From Scortum barcoo (lineage: Eukaryota; Chordata; Actinopteri; Centrarchiformes; Terapontidae): 64,000 bases of DNA. The stretch covers positions 24,691,501-24,755,500 of the forward strand of contig CM041553.1 in assembly GCA_023238725.1 (NCBI GenBank), given 5' to 3'. A model generated the notes under the pieces. The model saw only the letters and a list, made by a program, of their open reading frames with translations. It was not told the origin of the DNA and did not search any database. Below are positions 11,191 to 22,094 of this stretch, one piece after another. The position numbers were made by a program, and so were the translations under genes. How positions within the stretch are numbered: the first letter of the stretch is position 1; each line of letters begins with the position of its first letter.

Positions 11191-12188
11191 GCCATTTTCT
11201 TTCTGTCCGACAACTGCGGTAATAAGCTCCACACTATGTTTTAAACACATTATTCTGCATTTAAACTGAAACAAAAACCTGGAGTAATGTTACATTTATG
11301 TTAACTGTACACTTATGTCTGTTTTTTGTCCTGAAATACCGAATTACAAAAGGCTCATGCGGTTTAGCTAATGACTAGCTTACATGTGCTCATATGCAAT
11401 GAAAGTTAACCACCAAACGTGAGACTAATCAATGTCGGTTTTTATTATTTTGTAACGTATCGGTAATGGATTCTAATAAAATAGTGAAGTCTGCATCTGT
11501 ATCGAGTTAGTTAAACAAGTTAGCCAGTCAGCTAACCAAAACTAGCATACAGAGGCAAGCTAACGCCACGTTAGCGCGCGCCGCAGCCCTGCAGCCGTTA
11601 ACAGCGTCACGTTAGACGTTAAACTCAAGAAAAGTGCCAGGTGCAACATTACAGGTGCGCCGGGGCAAATGTACATATATGGACAAAGTGCGGAATATTA
11701 ATAGGCTCTGCCGTTGTTGTTTCACTGTCTGTGTGCGGGACACGCACACATGAACCGAGACCGTGCGTGTTTGCAGAGTTACAGCCCACCTGCACACACA
11801 GACAGCAGAGCAGGATGTACTGACACAATGTGGAACCTGTAGAATCGCCAATTGACGTGAAAAGCGTCAGCTCCGTGGTAGTTATTATATATCACAGTAA
11901 AAAGAGCAGCAACAATATTGAGTTTAGATTTCAAGTTTCATTGATGTATTTTTCCACCCTTCCAGGTGTGTCTGTTCAAAGCTCTGGTCTAATGATTGTA
12001 AGTAATTTTCAAGATATGTTAAGATGAGCCTTTGTTTACATTTCTGTTAAAAATTAAGTCCAGTGTTTCAAGGTTGATATCAGTTTCTTTAATAAATTGT
12101 AATGTATTACTTTTTAACCTCACATTCCACATCTACCAATATAGTTACAGTTATATTGAATAATAACTAGTGTTATGTGTTTTTACAG
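11191..12188. promoter_or_regulatory. possible promoter region of the multi-exon gene inside the transposon
   Basis: A CpG-containing stretch at about 11520-11620 (GTTAGCGCGCGCCGC) within otherwise AT-rich DNA lies 0.6 kb before the first exon I can place. An upstream non-coding or N-terminal exon probably lies here but could not be fixed. Open frames at 11612-11851 on both strands look incidental. Confidence 0.3.
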
Positions 12189-13551
12189 ATGCCATCATGT
12201 TGATAAAAACTAAGATAAACACTGAGCAGAACTATGTAGAACCAAGCCTGGATGAATTTCTGAATTCTGGTAAGCCATCAGAGATGCACACCATTGTCCT
12301 TTAGAGATGACACAAGAGCTGACTCCTGTTGGTTAGCTTGAATGAGGGTTGTTTTTTTTCATGCTTGTATTGGATTTAATGAGGAATGTTTTTCTTAAAT
12401 TGATTTACCATATAAATGTCTGCAGTGTGGTGTTTTTAAATACATTAAAGTTACTAAATTAATATTGTTAGTGTAAAAACAAATCACTAACAATGTATGT
12501 CTCAGCATCTCATGACTTCCTGTGTCCTCTTGTCTCTAAGCTTTCATGAAGTTCTGCATACCGCTTGTCAGTGCAGGCATCAGAGTCTATGATGAGACGG
12601 AAACTGAAGTGGATGCAGATGTTTTTGAGGAACTAGTGCAACAACCCAACCCAGGTGTATTCACCATTAGATTTAACCAAGGTAAACTCACTCTCCCTAG
12701 ATCTTAATTTTTTTCAACAGGCAATGGGATGTTGGGTAGGAATCGGTTACATCCTAAATTGAGAAATGGTTGCATTTTAATTAGTTATTCTCTCCTCTTT
12801 ATTCACTCCTGAACAATGCTTAGGTTATCAAGGAATCAGTCCACTGGGAGCAGTCCACTGGTTGATTCTGAAACCAGTTAATCGCTGGAAATATCAGGAT
12901 GCAGTTCTGATGACACAATCATCCCGGATGAGGACGGCAGCCCTTCCAGAAAACGACAGAAGTTGGATAGCAAGGCGAAACAGGTAAGTTGATGTGTAAA
13001 GTGTGTTTATTGTGACTGCCTCCCTTAGGTATTACTGTTTGGATATTTTTTGTTTGTTTGTTTTTGTTTTTTTTAAATAGAAATAATTTTTTCACATTTT
13101 CAGTTTTGTTGGTTTGGTCTGTATACAAACTTACAAACCTTCCCTAATATTATCCTATGCAGGATTATTTGATATTTGAACATGAGTATAAATTTGTCTT
13201 CTATACTGTCATTTTGTAGGTAGTTGAATCTGCACTAACCAAGAAACCTGGCGGAAACCGTATTATGAAGGAATACATCTGGACGAAGGGTCTGACTGAC
13301 TCCTCACGACAATAGATGGTCAACAACCTCGCTGCAGACATGACTGAAATTCATGGGTAAAATTTATCTATTTATTTAAACAGAACTCAATTTTAAGTGC
13401 CATTTAGTTTTCATTAATTTGAAATTCACATTACAGCTGTATTGTGTATATTGAAATGAATCAAAATGTTCATCATAATCTTGTCAGGATGGCACCGCCA
13501 CAGCATGTGAGAGAGATGTATGCTTGTGGCATAGTAGCCTTGTTCCCTTAC

Positions 13552-14037
13552 TGTTACGGTTCCAGGCAGATGTAAGCTAGACCCGAAATGCGGACCAGAG
13601 CAGACACCAGAGGGATTTAGAGTTTAAACAGTTTTAATAGAATTGCTGTTTGCGTCGCGGCTTGGTGTGGGGCTGACGGAGCAGGGACTGAGCAGGCAGA
13701 CTGGCGGAGTATGGTGTGAGGCCGGCGCAGAGTAGATACAGCAGGCCAAGCTGCGTGAGAGTGCTGCAGGCAGGACTGCAGAGGTAGAGATGAGGCCAGG
13801 AGAAGACGAGGATACCAGGCAGGCAGAATCGGCAAACCAGGAGTCGAGTGAGTAACTGAACGATCTGGCGAAAAGTGGATGAATGAGCCGTAGCTTAAAT
13901 ACTGCAGGTGAGTTGATTGCAGGATGACTCTCAGGTGTGGTGACGAATGCCCTGGAGTAACCTCATCTTCCTAGGCAGCAAACAGACAAAGACACAGACA
14001 GAGGGAGACAAACACGAGACAGACGGGGATCCTAACA
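13552..14037 (-). repeat. 3' LTR of the Gypsy element
   Basis: 486 bp, TGTTA...TAACA. Compared by eye with the other LTR it shows about seven substitutions and two indels (one 9-bp, one 1-bp), so near 98-99% identity outside the indels. Confidence 0.93.
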
Positions 14038-14050
14038 GTACCCCCCCCTC
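14038..14050 (-). promoter_or_regulatory. polypurine tract of the Gypsy element
   Basis: On the minus strand GAGGGGGGGGTAC lies directly before the 3' LTR, as expected for the plus-strand primer of reverse transcription. Confidence 0.8.
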
Positions 14051-15501
14051 AACGGTCACCTCCAGGTGACCCTTTGGGTTTGTCAGGGTGGTCCTGGTGG
14101 AAGCGTCTGACCATGTTGTGGTCCAGGATCTGCCGTCGGGGAATCCAAGATCGCTCCTGAGGACCATAACCCTCCCAGTCCACCAGATACTGCAGCCCCC
14201 TGCCCCGCCGTCTAACGTCCAGGAGGCGACGCACAGTGAATGCTGGGTGGTCATCAATGATCCGGGTGCGTGGGGGGGGTCAGGAGGAGGACTCAGGGCA
14301 CTTGTGGCAACCGGCTTAATTTGGGATACATGGAAGGTGGGATGGATCCTCATAGAAGAGGGCAGCTTGAGGCGGACAGCGGAGGGGTTAATAATCTCTT
14401 GAATTGTGAATGGGCCTAGGTAACGAGGGGACAGTTTGCGAGATTCGCATTTTAAGGGAATATTTCTGGAAGATAGCCAAACAGACTGACCTTGGGAGTA
14501 CTGGGGGGCAGGAGACCGGTGCTTGTCTGCTGATTGCTGATTCCTCTGAGCGGTGGCCCTTCAAAGGCGGCCTGGGTCTTTTGCCACACTGCCTTACACC
14601 GTTGGAGATGATGTTGGATGGATGGAACTGCCAACTCTCGTTCCTGATGAGGAAACAGTGGCGGTTGGTAACCAAGTGAAGCTTCAAACGGGGAGAAGCC
14701 AGTGGCGGAGCTAACCAGGGAGTTATGAGAGAGTTCAATCCAGGGTAAGTAGGTGCACCAGGAAGTCTGATCGCCGGCAGTGACACACAACGTAGAGCGG
14801 ACTCTAGGTCCTGGTTAGTCCTCTCCGTTTGACCGTTTGATTGAGGATGAAACCCTGAGGTGAGACTCGCCCCCAGTCCCATACAGAATGATCTCCACAC
14901 TTGAGAGACGAATTGCGGACCCCGGTCTGACACAATGTCTCGTGGAATGCCATGAAGGCGGACAACGTGGTTGGTGAGAAGGTCAGCTGTCTCACGGGCT
15001 GTAGGGAGTTTAGTGAGGGCAACGAAGTGAGCTGCTTTAGAAAACCGGTCAACTATGGTCAGGATGACTGTTTTACCATTGGACTGGGGTAAACCAGTGA
15101 CAAAATCCAGGGCGATGTGGGACCAGGGCCGCCCAGGAACTGAAAGGGGCTGAAGGAGGCCGGACGGAGGTTGATGGAGAGCTTTTCCCTCTGGCGCAGA
15201 CAGTGCAGGTCTGAACAAAACCCTTGATATCTGCCTCCATGTTCCTCCACCAGAAATGGCGCTTAATGAGACTGATTGTGCGGTTGATGCCTGGGTGACA
15301 GGAAAGCTTGGACGAATGGGCCCATTGGAGCACTTGTGACCGGACAGTATCAGGGACAAACAAGCGGCCTGGGGGTCCCTGTCCTGGGTCTGGCTGCTGC
15401 TGTTGGGCCTGCAGGATGGCGTTCTCTATATCCCAGGTGATTGCAGCAATGACCTTGGAGGTCGGAAGGATGTTTTCGTCCTCCTGTACCTTCTCCTCCA
15501 T
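14049..15501 (-). pseudogene. Gypsy integrase and C-terminal chromodomain, frame-shifted
   Basis: The N-terminal zinc-binding part (H...H...CTVC) is at about 15240-15330. The catalytic core follows in a second frame, with its first acidic residue in DFVTGLP (about 15100), the second in VSDRGPQF (about 14935) and the Glu after QSNGQTE (about 14830). The part after the core is in a third frame at about 14452-14790. A chromodomain is at about 14060-14234, with the aromatic YLVDWEGYG segment and ERSWIPRR. Frame changes at about 15185 and 14800 break it. Chromodomains direct integration to marked chromatin in characterised chromoviruses; that role here is inferred. Confidence 0.88.
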
Positions 15502-15535
15502 GCTGAACTGCCTGGAGAGAGCGTCGGGCTTGATG

Positions 15536-17441
15536 TTACGGGATCCGGGGCGGTAGGTGAGTGTGAACTCGAAAGCGACTGAAGAAGAGCGCCCACCTGG
15601 CCTGACGTGAGTTCAGCCGCTTCGCCGTCTGGATATAAGCCAGGTTCTTGTGATCAGTCCAGACAACGAAGGGCTGTGTTGATCCCTCCAACCAGTGGCG
15701 CCACTCCTCCAACGCCATCTTGACCGCCAGGAGCTCCCGATTGCCCACATCATAGTTGACCTCTGCTGGAGAAAGTCGGCGGGAGAAGAAGGCACAGGGA
15801 TGCAGCCGACTCTCAGGCCCCCGTCTCTGGGACAAGACCGCTCCTACTCCAATATCCGAAGCGTCCACCTCCACCACGAATTGCAGAGCAGGGTCTGGCT
15901 GAACCAAGACTGGAGCCGTGGTGAAGAGTGTCCTTAACCGGTTGAACGCTTTCTCAGCCTCTTTAGTCCAGACAAAGGGACAGGCCGGGGAAGTGAGGGC
16001 TGTCAAGGGGGCTGCCTCTTGGCTGTAGTTTCAGATGAAACGTCTATAGAAATTAGCGAACCCCAGAAAGCGCTGCAGAAGCTTACGGTTGGTCGGGATG
16101 GGCCACTCCGCCACTGCTCTCACCTTTTCTGGGTCTGCTTGCACACAGCCCTTCTTTAGGATGAAGCCAAGGAAGTTGACCTGGGAGAAGCGTGGAATTC
16201 ACATTTCTCCTTCTTGACAAAGAGACGATTCTCCAATAACCTCTGGAGCACTTGGCGGACATGGAGCTGATGATCAGATTGGTCTCTGGAATAAATCAGA
16301 ATATCGTCCAGATAAACAAAGACAAAACGGTTTAAGAAGTCACGGAGGACATCATTAATGAGGGCCTGGAACACTGCGGGGGCATTAGTTAGCCCAAATG
16401 GCATCACCAAGTACTCAAAGTGACCCAGGGTGGTGTTGAAGGCCGTCTTCCACTCGTCCCCCTCCCGAAACCGCACCAGGTGGTAAGCGTTGCGGAGGTC
16501 CAGTTTGGTAAATATGGTGGCGCCTTGAAGGGGAGTGAAAGCAGAATCTATTAGAGGGTAAGGGATATTTGTTTTTTACTGTGATATTATTTAGGCCTCG
16601 GAAGTCAATACATGGCCTGAGGGATGAATATTTCTTATTAACAAAAAAAAACCCCGCCCCCACTGGAGATTTTGAGGGGCGAATGAATGATACCGGCGGC
16701 AAAGGAATCTTTAATATATTTCTCCATGGCCTCCTGCTCTGGTCTGGACAGGTTATACAGGCGGCTGGAGGGAAGGGGAGCATCAGGAAGTAGCTCAATA
16801 GCACAATCGTAAGGGCGATGAGGTGGCAAGGAGAGCGCCTTATCCTTACTAAACACCTCTTGCAGATCGTGGTAGGTGGAGGGAACTCCAGACAGATCCA
16901 CTGGTTCAACAGGAGGGCTATGTGGTGCCGGAGCTTCCCCTGTGGGTGATAAGGCAGACTGTAGACAATGTTCATGGCAATAAAGACTCCATCTTAAAAC
17001 CTTGCCTACGGCCCGATCCATATGAGGATTATGGGTAGCCAGCCAGGGATACCCTATGATAAGGGGTGTATCGGGGGATGAAATGACGAGGAGTTGAATA
17101 GTTTCAACATGATTACCAGACAGAACAAGGGTAATAGGAAGTGTGCGGTGAGTAACCTGAGCTAGAATCCGGCCGTCCACCGCATGAGGGCGTTGCGGCG
17201 GTCTCTCCAGAGGTTCCGAGGGGATCATGCCAGCCTGCGCTGCTGCCTGCTTGTCAATAAAATTCTCCTCCGCCCCGGAATCAATGAGAGCCGGAAGAGA
17301 GAGCCGTTGGAGCTGGAAGCAGATGGTGGCTGGAATCTGGAAACGAGTTAGAGACCCCCTGGGACTTTGGATCCTGGTCTTTTGGTCGCCGGGGACAGGC
17401 AGGCAATGAGTGCCCGGTTCTCCCACAGTAAACACACTCAC
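15536..17441 (-). pseudogene. Gypsy protease, reverse transcriptase and RNase H, frame-shifted
   Basis: Aspartic protease with active-site DSGA at about 17270-17290 and the later LIIGYPWL flap/C-terminal block. Reverse transcriptase follows in at least three frames: FFFVNKK with LRPCIDFRGLN (about 16590-16670), MPFGLTNAP (about 16380-16410) and the catalytic YLDD (about 16300). An in-frame TGA at 16031-16033 interrupts the region between RT and RNase H; it could come from CpG decay of CGA. RNase H starts with VEVDASDIGVGAVLS (about 15850-15890). The start overlaps gag in another frame, so a gag-pol frameshift may be natural there; the later ones are damage (or sequencing error). Confidence 0.9.
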
Positions 17442-17872
17442 CCGCTCGGAGCCGGCGATTCCGTTCCTCTGGAGTGAGATGGGCTCCTCCCACCTGCATT
17501 GGTTCCTCAGGGGCCGGAACGCTCGGGGATTCGGGAGCCAGACTAGCAGGATTTGGGGATGGACCCATAGGTGGACTTGAAATCTCAGAGGGGGCTGAAC
17601 CGGTGCGGCGCTCGCGCCGGCGAGCCTGTAAACGAGAATCTATATTTCCGGTTAATTTTATTAACGCCTCCAGGCCGACAGACTCCTCCCGATATGCAAG
17701 TTCGTCCTTGATGTACTCACGGAGCCCATTGTAGAAGGCGGCACACAACGCATGGTGAGTAAAGCGACCTGCTGAGTGAGAGTTTGATTAGCGGATATCA
17801 GTGCTCGAATGTTGGCATCATGTTGGCCTGCTGGACTGGTGCCGATCTGGGTTCTTGGTCCGTGGGGTCCAT
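17281..17872 (-). pseudogene. Gypsy gag remnant with zinc knuckle
   Basis: The minus-strand ATG at 17872-17870 follows the 5' LTR closely. After about 40 codons the sequence jumps to the C-terminal third of gag (AAFYNGLREYIKDELAYREE region), so most of the capsid core is missing at about 17750-17760, where the frame also changes. A single CCHC zinc knuckle CVYCGRTGHSLPAC lies at about 17418-17459 on the minus strand. No clear tRNA primer-binding site was recognised between the LTR and this ATG. Confidence 0.8.
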
Positions 17873-17890
17873 GTTTTGGCCAGATCGTAA

Positions 17891-18386
17891 TGTTACGGTT
17901 CCAGGCAGATGTAAGCTAGACCCGAAATGCGGACCAGAGCAGACACCAGAGGGATTTAGAGTTTAAACAGTTTTAATAGAATGAATTGAATTGCTGTTTG
18001 CGTCGCGGCTTGGTGTGGGGCTGACGGAGCAGGGACTGAGCAGGCAGACTGGCGGAGTATGGTGTGAGGCCGGGGCAGAGTAGATACAGCAGGCCAAGCT
18101 GCGTGACAGTGCTGCAGGCAGGACTGCAGAGGGTGGAGATGAGGCAAGGAGAAGACGAGGATACCAGGCAGGCAGAATCGGCAAACCAGGAGTCGAGTGA
18201 GTAACTGAACGATCTGGCGAAAAGTGGATGAATGAGCCGTGGCTTAAATACTGCAGGTGAGTTGATTGCAGGATGACTCTCAGGTGTGGTGACGAATGCC
18301 CTTGAGTAACCTCGTCTTCCTAGGCAGCAAACAGACAAAGACACAGACAGAGGGAGACAAACACGAGACAGACGGGGATCCTAACA
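17891..18386 (-). repeat. 5' LTR of the Gypsy element
   Basis: 496 bp, TGTTA...TAACA. It is 10 bp longer than its partner because of a small AATGAATTG-like duplication near 17983 and one extra G near 18132. Confidence 0.93.
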
Positions 18387-19433
18387 CTTACTTGATGGAT
18401 CCATATTCCAAAAACGGATACGTAAGTGTTCTTTTTATTAAATTGTTAACTGCAATCAATCCCTTATGTGAGACTTAATGAAAAATTAAAATGCAAATAC
18501 CACAAGCAAACTTGATGACAGGTGTAGTACAACTTTAAGATAAACTGGCAATAAATAAAATAGTTGCACTTTTGACACCTGATGTATGCTCGATACTATG
18601 AAAATACAGAACTGAAAATGAGTTATCCTGTCTTAACTATTGTGCAACTTCATTTTATCCTACTCCCTCTACGTAACAAATGATTTTGTTATTTCATAGG
18701 AACATTTCTATGATCGTGAAAGAGGCAGTGGTTACTTGGCATGGAGGCTCAAAACTATCCAGAGGAAGAGTGTCATATCAGAGGGCAGAAGGTCACCACG
18801 TCAGCTAACAGGTGGAGGTCCAAAAGCAAGAAGAGAGGCTTCATTCAGTCCTGAGGTGGCGCTGAGTGAAGAGCAATGCAGGGAGGCCATGTCTTTCATG
18901 AAGCATTCCACAGATGAGGCTGCTATCAAGCAGAAAATGAAGCTGACATTTGAATTTTGTTGCAAGATGGTTCTGGATTGAGAGAAATCCTCAGAAGTTT
19001 CCACGCTTCAAAGACATCAGAGGCCTGGTAATTTGAAACTAAAATATGAATGAACTATTGTTCACTTTAGAGTATTTCATTATATTCTTCCAACTTATGT
19101 GTAAAACAATTTACACAAGACCTTAACTAATCATATTTATTTCGTTGAAAGTTTTGAGGTTTTTCTGGACAGTCCCAAAATGGCGGACCCTGAAATGCAT
19201 AATGTAGCTTGCTTATCTGATGTTGAAGGGTTAGTCAAGATTTTTAAAATCTCTCTTGGTATGGTGTCTTTTCCAGATTGAGCAAGACTTCATCCTGCTG
19301 TTTGGAGAAGAAATAGCTGCAAAGTTTTTGGAAAGGTTTGTCCCAACTCTGTAGAAGTCTTAGCCATTAGGTGGTCTTTCAATTAACCCTTGTTTATTTC
19401 TTTAACTGTATCACATCTATTCTTATTTACTGC

Positions 19434-19468
19434 ATAGTAAGGATACGCCAGCATGTCACAGCCTCTGT
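19434..19468. repeat. 35-bp segment, source copy of a duplicated block
   Basis: These 35 bases (starting ATAGTAAGGATACGCC) recur exactly at 20071-20105, between two hairpins. Confidence 0.9.
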
Positions 19469-20033
19469 TATGTTAATTTTTATTGCAATGCTTTCAGGCT
19501 ATGATTATGTGAGAACTAAGTTGGTCCACATGTCACCATTTATCTGCTTTTGGTTCTCATTCAATTCATTCAGTTATTCAGTGTTGGCTCATTAAAATAT
19601 CTCTCTGTTCAGGTGGCCAGCAACATTTAAGCAAAAGGTCATCCAGCAGAGCAAGGCTCTTCCTACCTCAAGCGACCTTGAGGAACTGATCCATTGTGCA
19701 GAGGCTCCATCATATGAAGAGGAAATGGATGATGACACTCTGGCCTCAGGTAGTGTGATTTTCTTTTTCTTGTGGCTGTCAGTTTTATTCTCCCAATTCC
19801 ACAGATTTCCCTTAGTTCAGCAATAGTTAGTTTTGACATTTCCAACCTGGGGTTCCTGGCCCAGATAAGGAATTGTCAAAGATTCACAGGAAGTGCTTGT
19901 TGTTTTTTAAGAGCAAAAAACAACTTTGCAACTCTGTTCTGACAACGGTGAAGCACAAGAGAGAAGAAACATTAAATTTGTCCAGAACAAAATAGCAAAT
20001 TAAGAATAGATCATAACATTTAGAAAACAGGAC

Positions 20034-20145
20034 ATTTAATAAAATTGAGCATTTAGCTCAATTTTATTAAATAGTAAGGATACGCCAGCATGTCACAGCC
20101 TCTGTGATTTAATAAAATTGAGCATTTAGCTCAATTTTATTAAAT
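20034..20145. repeat. two identical 39-bp hairpins flanking a copied 35-bp segment
   Basis: 20034-20072 and 20107-20145 are identical. Each has 17-bp arms (ATTTAATAAAATTGAGC and its complement) around ATTTA. Between them lies an exact 35-bp copy of 19434-19468. It is in an intron of the pseudogene. Confidence 0.92.
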
Positions 20146-21182
20146 CCTTCATGTATCAGGAAAACCTATCTCTGATGCAGTCCCTCAAAATTCTTAATTT
20201 TACACAAACTTCTTTCACATATTGTGTTGTTTTTTTTTAATTTAATATAACGTAACACCCACAATAATATGTAAAACATGTCATTTTGGTTTGTTGATCA
20301 AGAAATTTTTTTTTATTTATTTATTTACTTTCTCTTTTTCTGTGTGCAGGATGGGACAGTGATCTCTCTTCTATTCTCCTCCTCCTACACCTGATTCCTC
20401 CTTCTGCCCAAGGCAGGAAAAGACCAGGCAAGGTATCATCATCCCAAGCTGAGAAGCGTCTTGTCGTGTTCAAGAAGGTTTGTGTTGCCAGATTAGTTAA
20501 AGTCAGAAATGTTATTTGAATAGGAAATGTCAAATAAATTTAATGTTTCTGCTAATCTGTAATGTGGCACTTGTATAAAAATGATTCAGGTTTTCAAGAG
20601 GTTGGAGCATTTTGCATTTTGTCTTTGCAATAATCTAAAATGTGAGATGGGAGCCATTTCTACTATTTTAATCTATGGTTTTCTGTGTTTTTTTTTCCCT
20701 CAAGAGTGGAACAAGCATCCAGGAACATGTAGATTCCATCAAGAGCGCTACTCAGCCCTATCTACTAGCTGTTGGTATGAAGAGGAGCACCGTGTACATG
20801 AGTTCTTCATTGTTTTGGACAAGCAGGTCATACCATGCAAGTCAACCACTTCTCTTGCAGCATTTGATGAGCTCTTTAAGCACACTTTGCACACTTTGTA
20901 TTTGGTACAATGTACAGTCAGATGCTGCACAATATGTACACCTTCATACAGACAACTGTGTACAACATAGATGTCGGTAAAGTCCAAGAGAGCCCTCGTG
21001 TTGCTGAGATGAGGGCCAGAATGCTACACTAGTTCAAACATACAGTGACATGTGGACTTGTTGCATTTGTAACTCATCTATCAATGTGATAGCATTTTGG
21101 GGTGATTTTTTTGTTTGTCATTTGAAGATAGTAAGCAAGTGTCTTATTTAGCACCCTTTATTTCACCCTCTCATGTGAAACC

Positions 21183-21770
21183 ATGGGGCTGCTTTGTTTT
21201 GTTTGTCAGACTCTCTTTGTGAGTATGAATATGCTTGTGAGGCATATGCGATTGATTTATGGTTTTTGTCATGGTAAATCACTTCGTCTAAAATGTGCTC
21301 AGGGAGGATGTTGTCATGTTTTTGGGACCTTTTCAGGCTTCAGGAAACATTTAAACACAAAACATGCTGAGCAATGCGAACATGACATAGAAACTGAGGT
21401 AGACAATGATAATGCGGATAACTCTCAGTTACAACAGTATGAGGATGTAGCCAGTAGCTCTCAAGTCCTTCCAGTATCTATTATGCAAACCCGTGACATG
21501 TGTGCATCTGCTATTGCACAGCTTCAGGTTTCTGGTGTTGGCCAGTCCACATTAAATAGTTTTGTGTCTTCCATGGAGAAAGTAGTACAAAGAGGTACAG
21601 AGTCAAGCTAAAGATGCAGCATTGAAATGTTTATCATCTCAGGACACAAGTACAAAAGCTAAAATTGAACAGAGTTTTGAGAAACTTGAAAATCCTTTCA
21701 CTTCATTGAATTCAGAATCAAAACGAAAAAATATTTTGAACAGAATGTACCATGTCTATTGAATAATGTG
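21183..21770 (+). pseudogene. truncated C2H2 zinc-finger protein, likely N-terminus of the transposon's own protein
   Basis: The ATG at 21183 opens 142 codons. A first finger-like unit (CFVC...H, residues about 5-22) and a second (C-x4-C...H-x4-H, about 39-60) are followed by a polar stretch and then a motif region MCASAIAQLQVSGVGQSTLN. A TAA ends the frame at 21609-21611, but a different frame continues as QSQAKDAALKCLSSQ and goes on to about 21770. I recall such two-finger proteins as the N-terminal part of long multicopy teleost proteins that look transposase-like. Everything after about residue 190 is missing here. Function as DNA-binding transposase part is inferred. Confidence 0.55.
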
Positions 21771-22008
21771 AGGGGTCTTTTTTGTTGTTATTTTAAACTG
21801 AAAGTACACTTAAGTAAGGAACTGTCATGGTTGCCTTTCAAAAACTGTATTAAGCTGAATTGTAATAACCTCAACTTAATGTTAGTTTTAATAAATTTGT
21901 ATTAAGACATGGATATAATGGCATCTCTAGCATTTTTTCACACTGCAAAGATTTGAAGTTTTAAAATAACACTGATGGGGAGTAAGTTCTTGAGTAAATT
22001 ACTTTTTA

Positions 22009-22090
22009 GACTTAGACTTAGACTTAGACTTAGACTTAGACTTGACTTTATTGATCCCTTTGAGATGGATCCCTCAGGGAAATTTAAGAA
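22009..22090. mobile_element. short LINE 3'-end fragment with (AGACTT)n tail
   Basis: About six AGACTT hexamers (22010-22044) join TTTATTGATCCC...GGGAAATTT, a common end of fish LINE copies, here read in reverse. It sits within the right subterminal region of the large transposon. Confidence 0.5.
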
Positions 22091-22094
22091 TTTT

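Larger units (their letters stand above)
13552..18386 (-). mobile_element. Ty3/Gypsy chromodomain LTR retrotransposon, inserted in a coding exon
   Basis: Complete by structure and broken by content. The LTRs at 13552-14037 and 17891-18386 both begin TGTTA and end TAACA. A perfect 5-bp target duplication CTTAC lies at 13547-13551 and 18387-18391. Removing the element and one CTTAC rejoins the exon in frame (TTC CCT TAC TTG ATG). Read on the minus strand the order is gag, protease, reverse transcriptase, RNase H, integrase, chromodomain, which is the chromovirus order (sushi-like elements of fish). The element is 4835 bp, short for the group, because most of the gag capsid region is missing. 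The pol frame changes many times, so this copy cannot be autonomous. Confidence 0.93.
12189..21032 (+). pseudogene. multi-exon pseudogene of a multicopy teleost family of unknown function (interrupted by Gypsy)
   Basis: Exons with GT-AG borders and consistent phase: 12189-12269, 12541-12681, 12898-12983, 13220-13356, 13488-13551 continued at 18392-18421, 18700-19027, 19277-19335, 19613-19749, 20350-20477, 20705-21032. The protein has an acidic segment with a basic RKRQK motif (possible nuclear signal), a block YDRERGSGYLAWRLKTIQRK, and a C-terminal block ending in TVYNIDVGK and RARMLH. From memory this resembles teleost proteins annotated as uncharacterized or SAMD3-like; no SAM domain is visible and the name is unsure. 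Lesions: TAG at 13313-13315, a Gypsy insertion in the fifth exon, TGA at 18979-18981 with a frame slip just after it, and at least two frame changes in the last exon. The N-terminus may lie in an unplaced upstream exon. The clean splice sites mean it was spliced and functional before decay. Confidence 0.7.

Noticed and set aside
11612..11851. Open frames on both strands next to the CpG patch
   Set aside because: No family resemblance; probably untranslated or promoter DNA.
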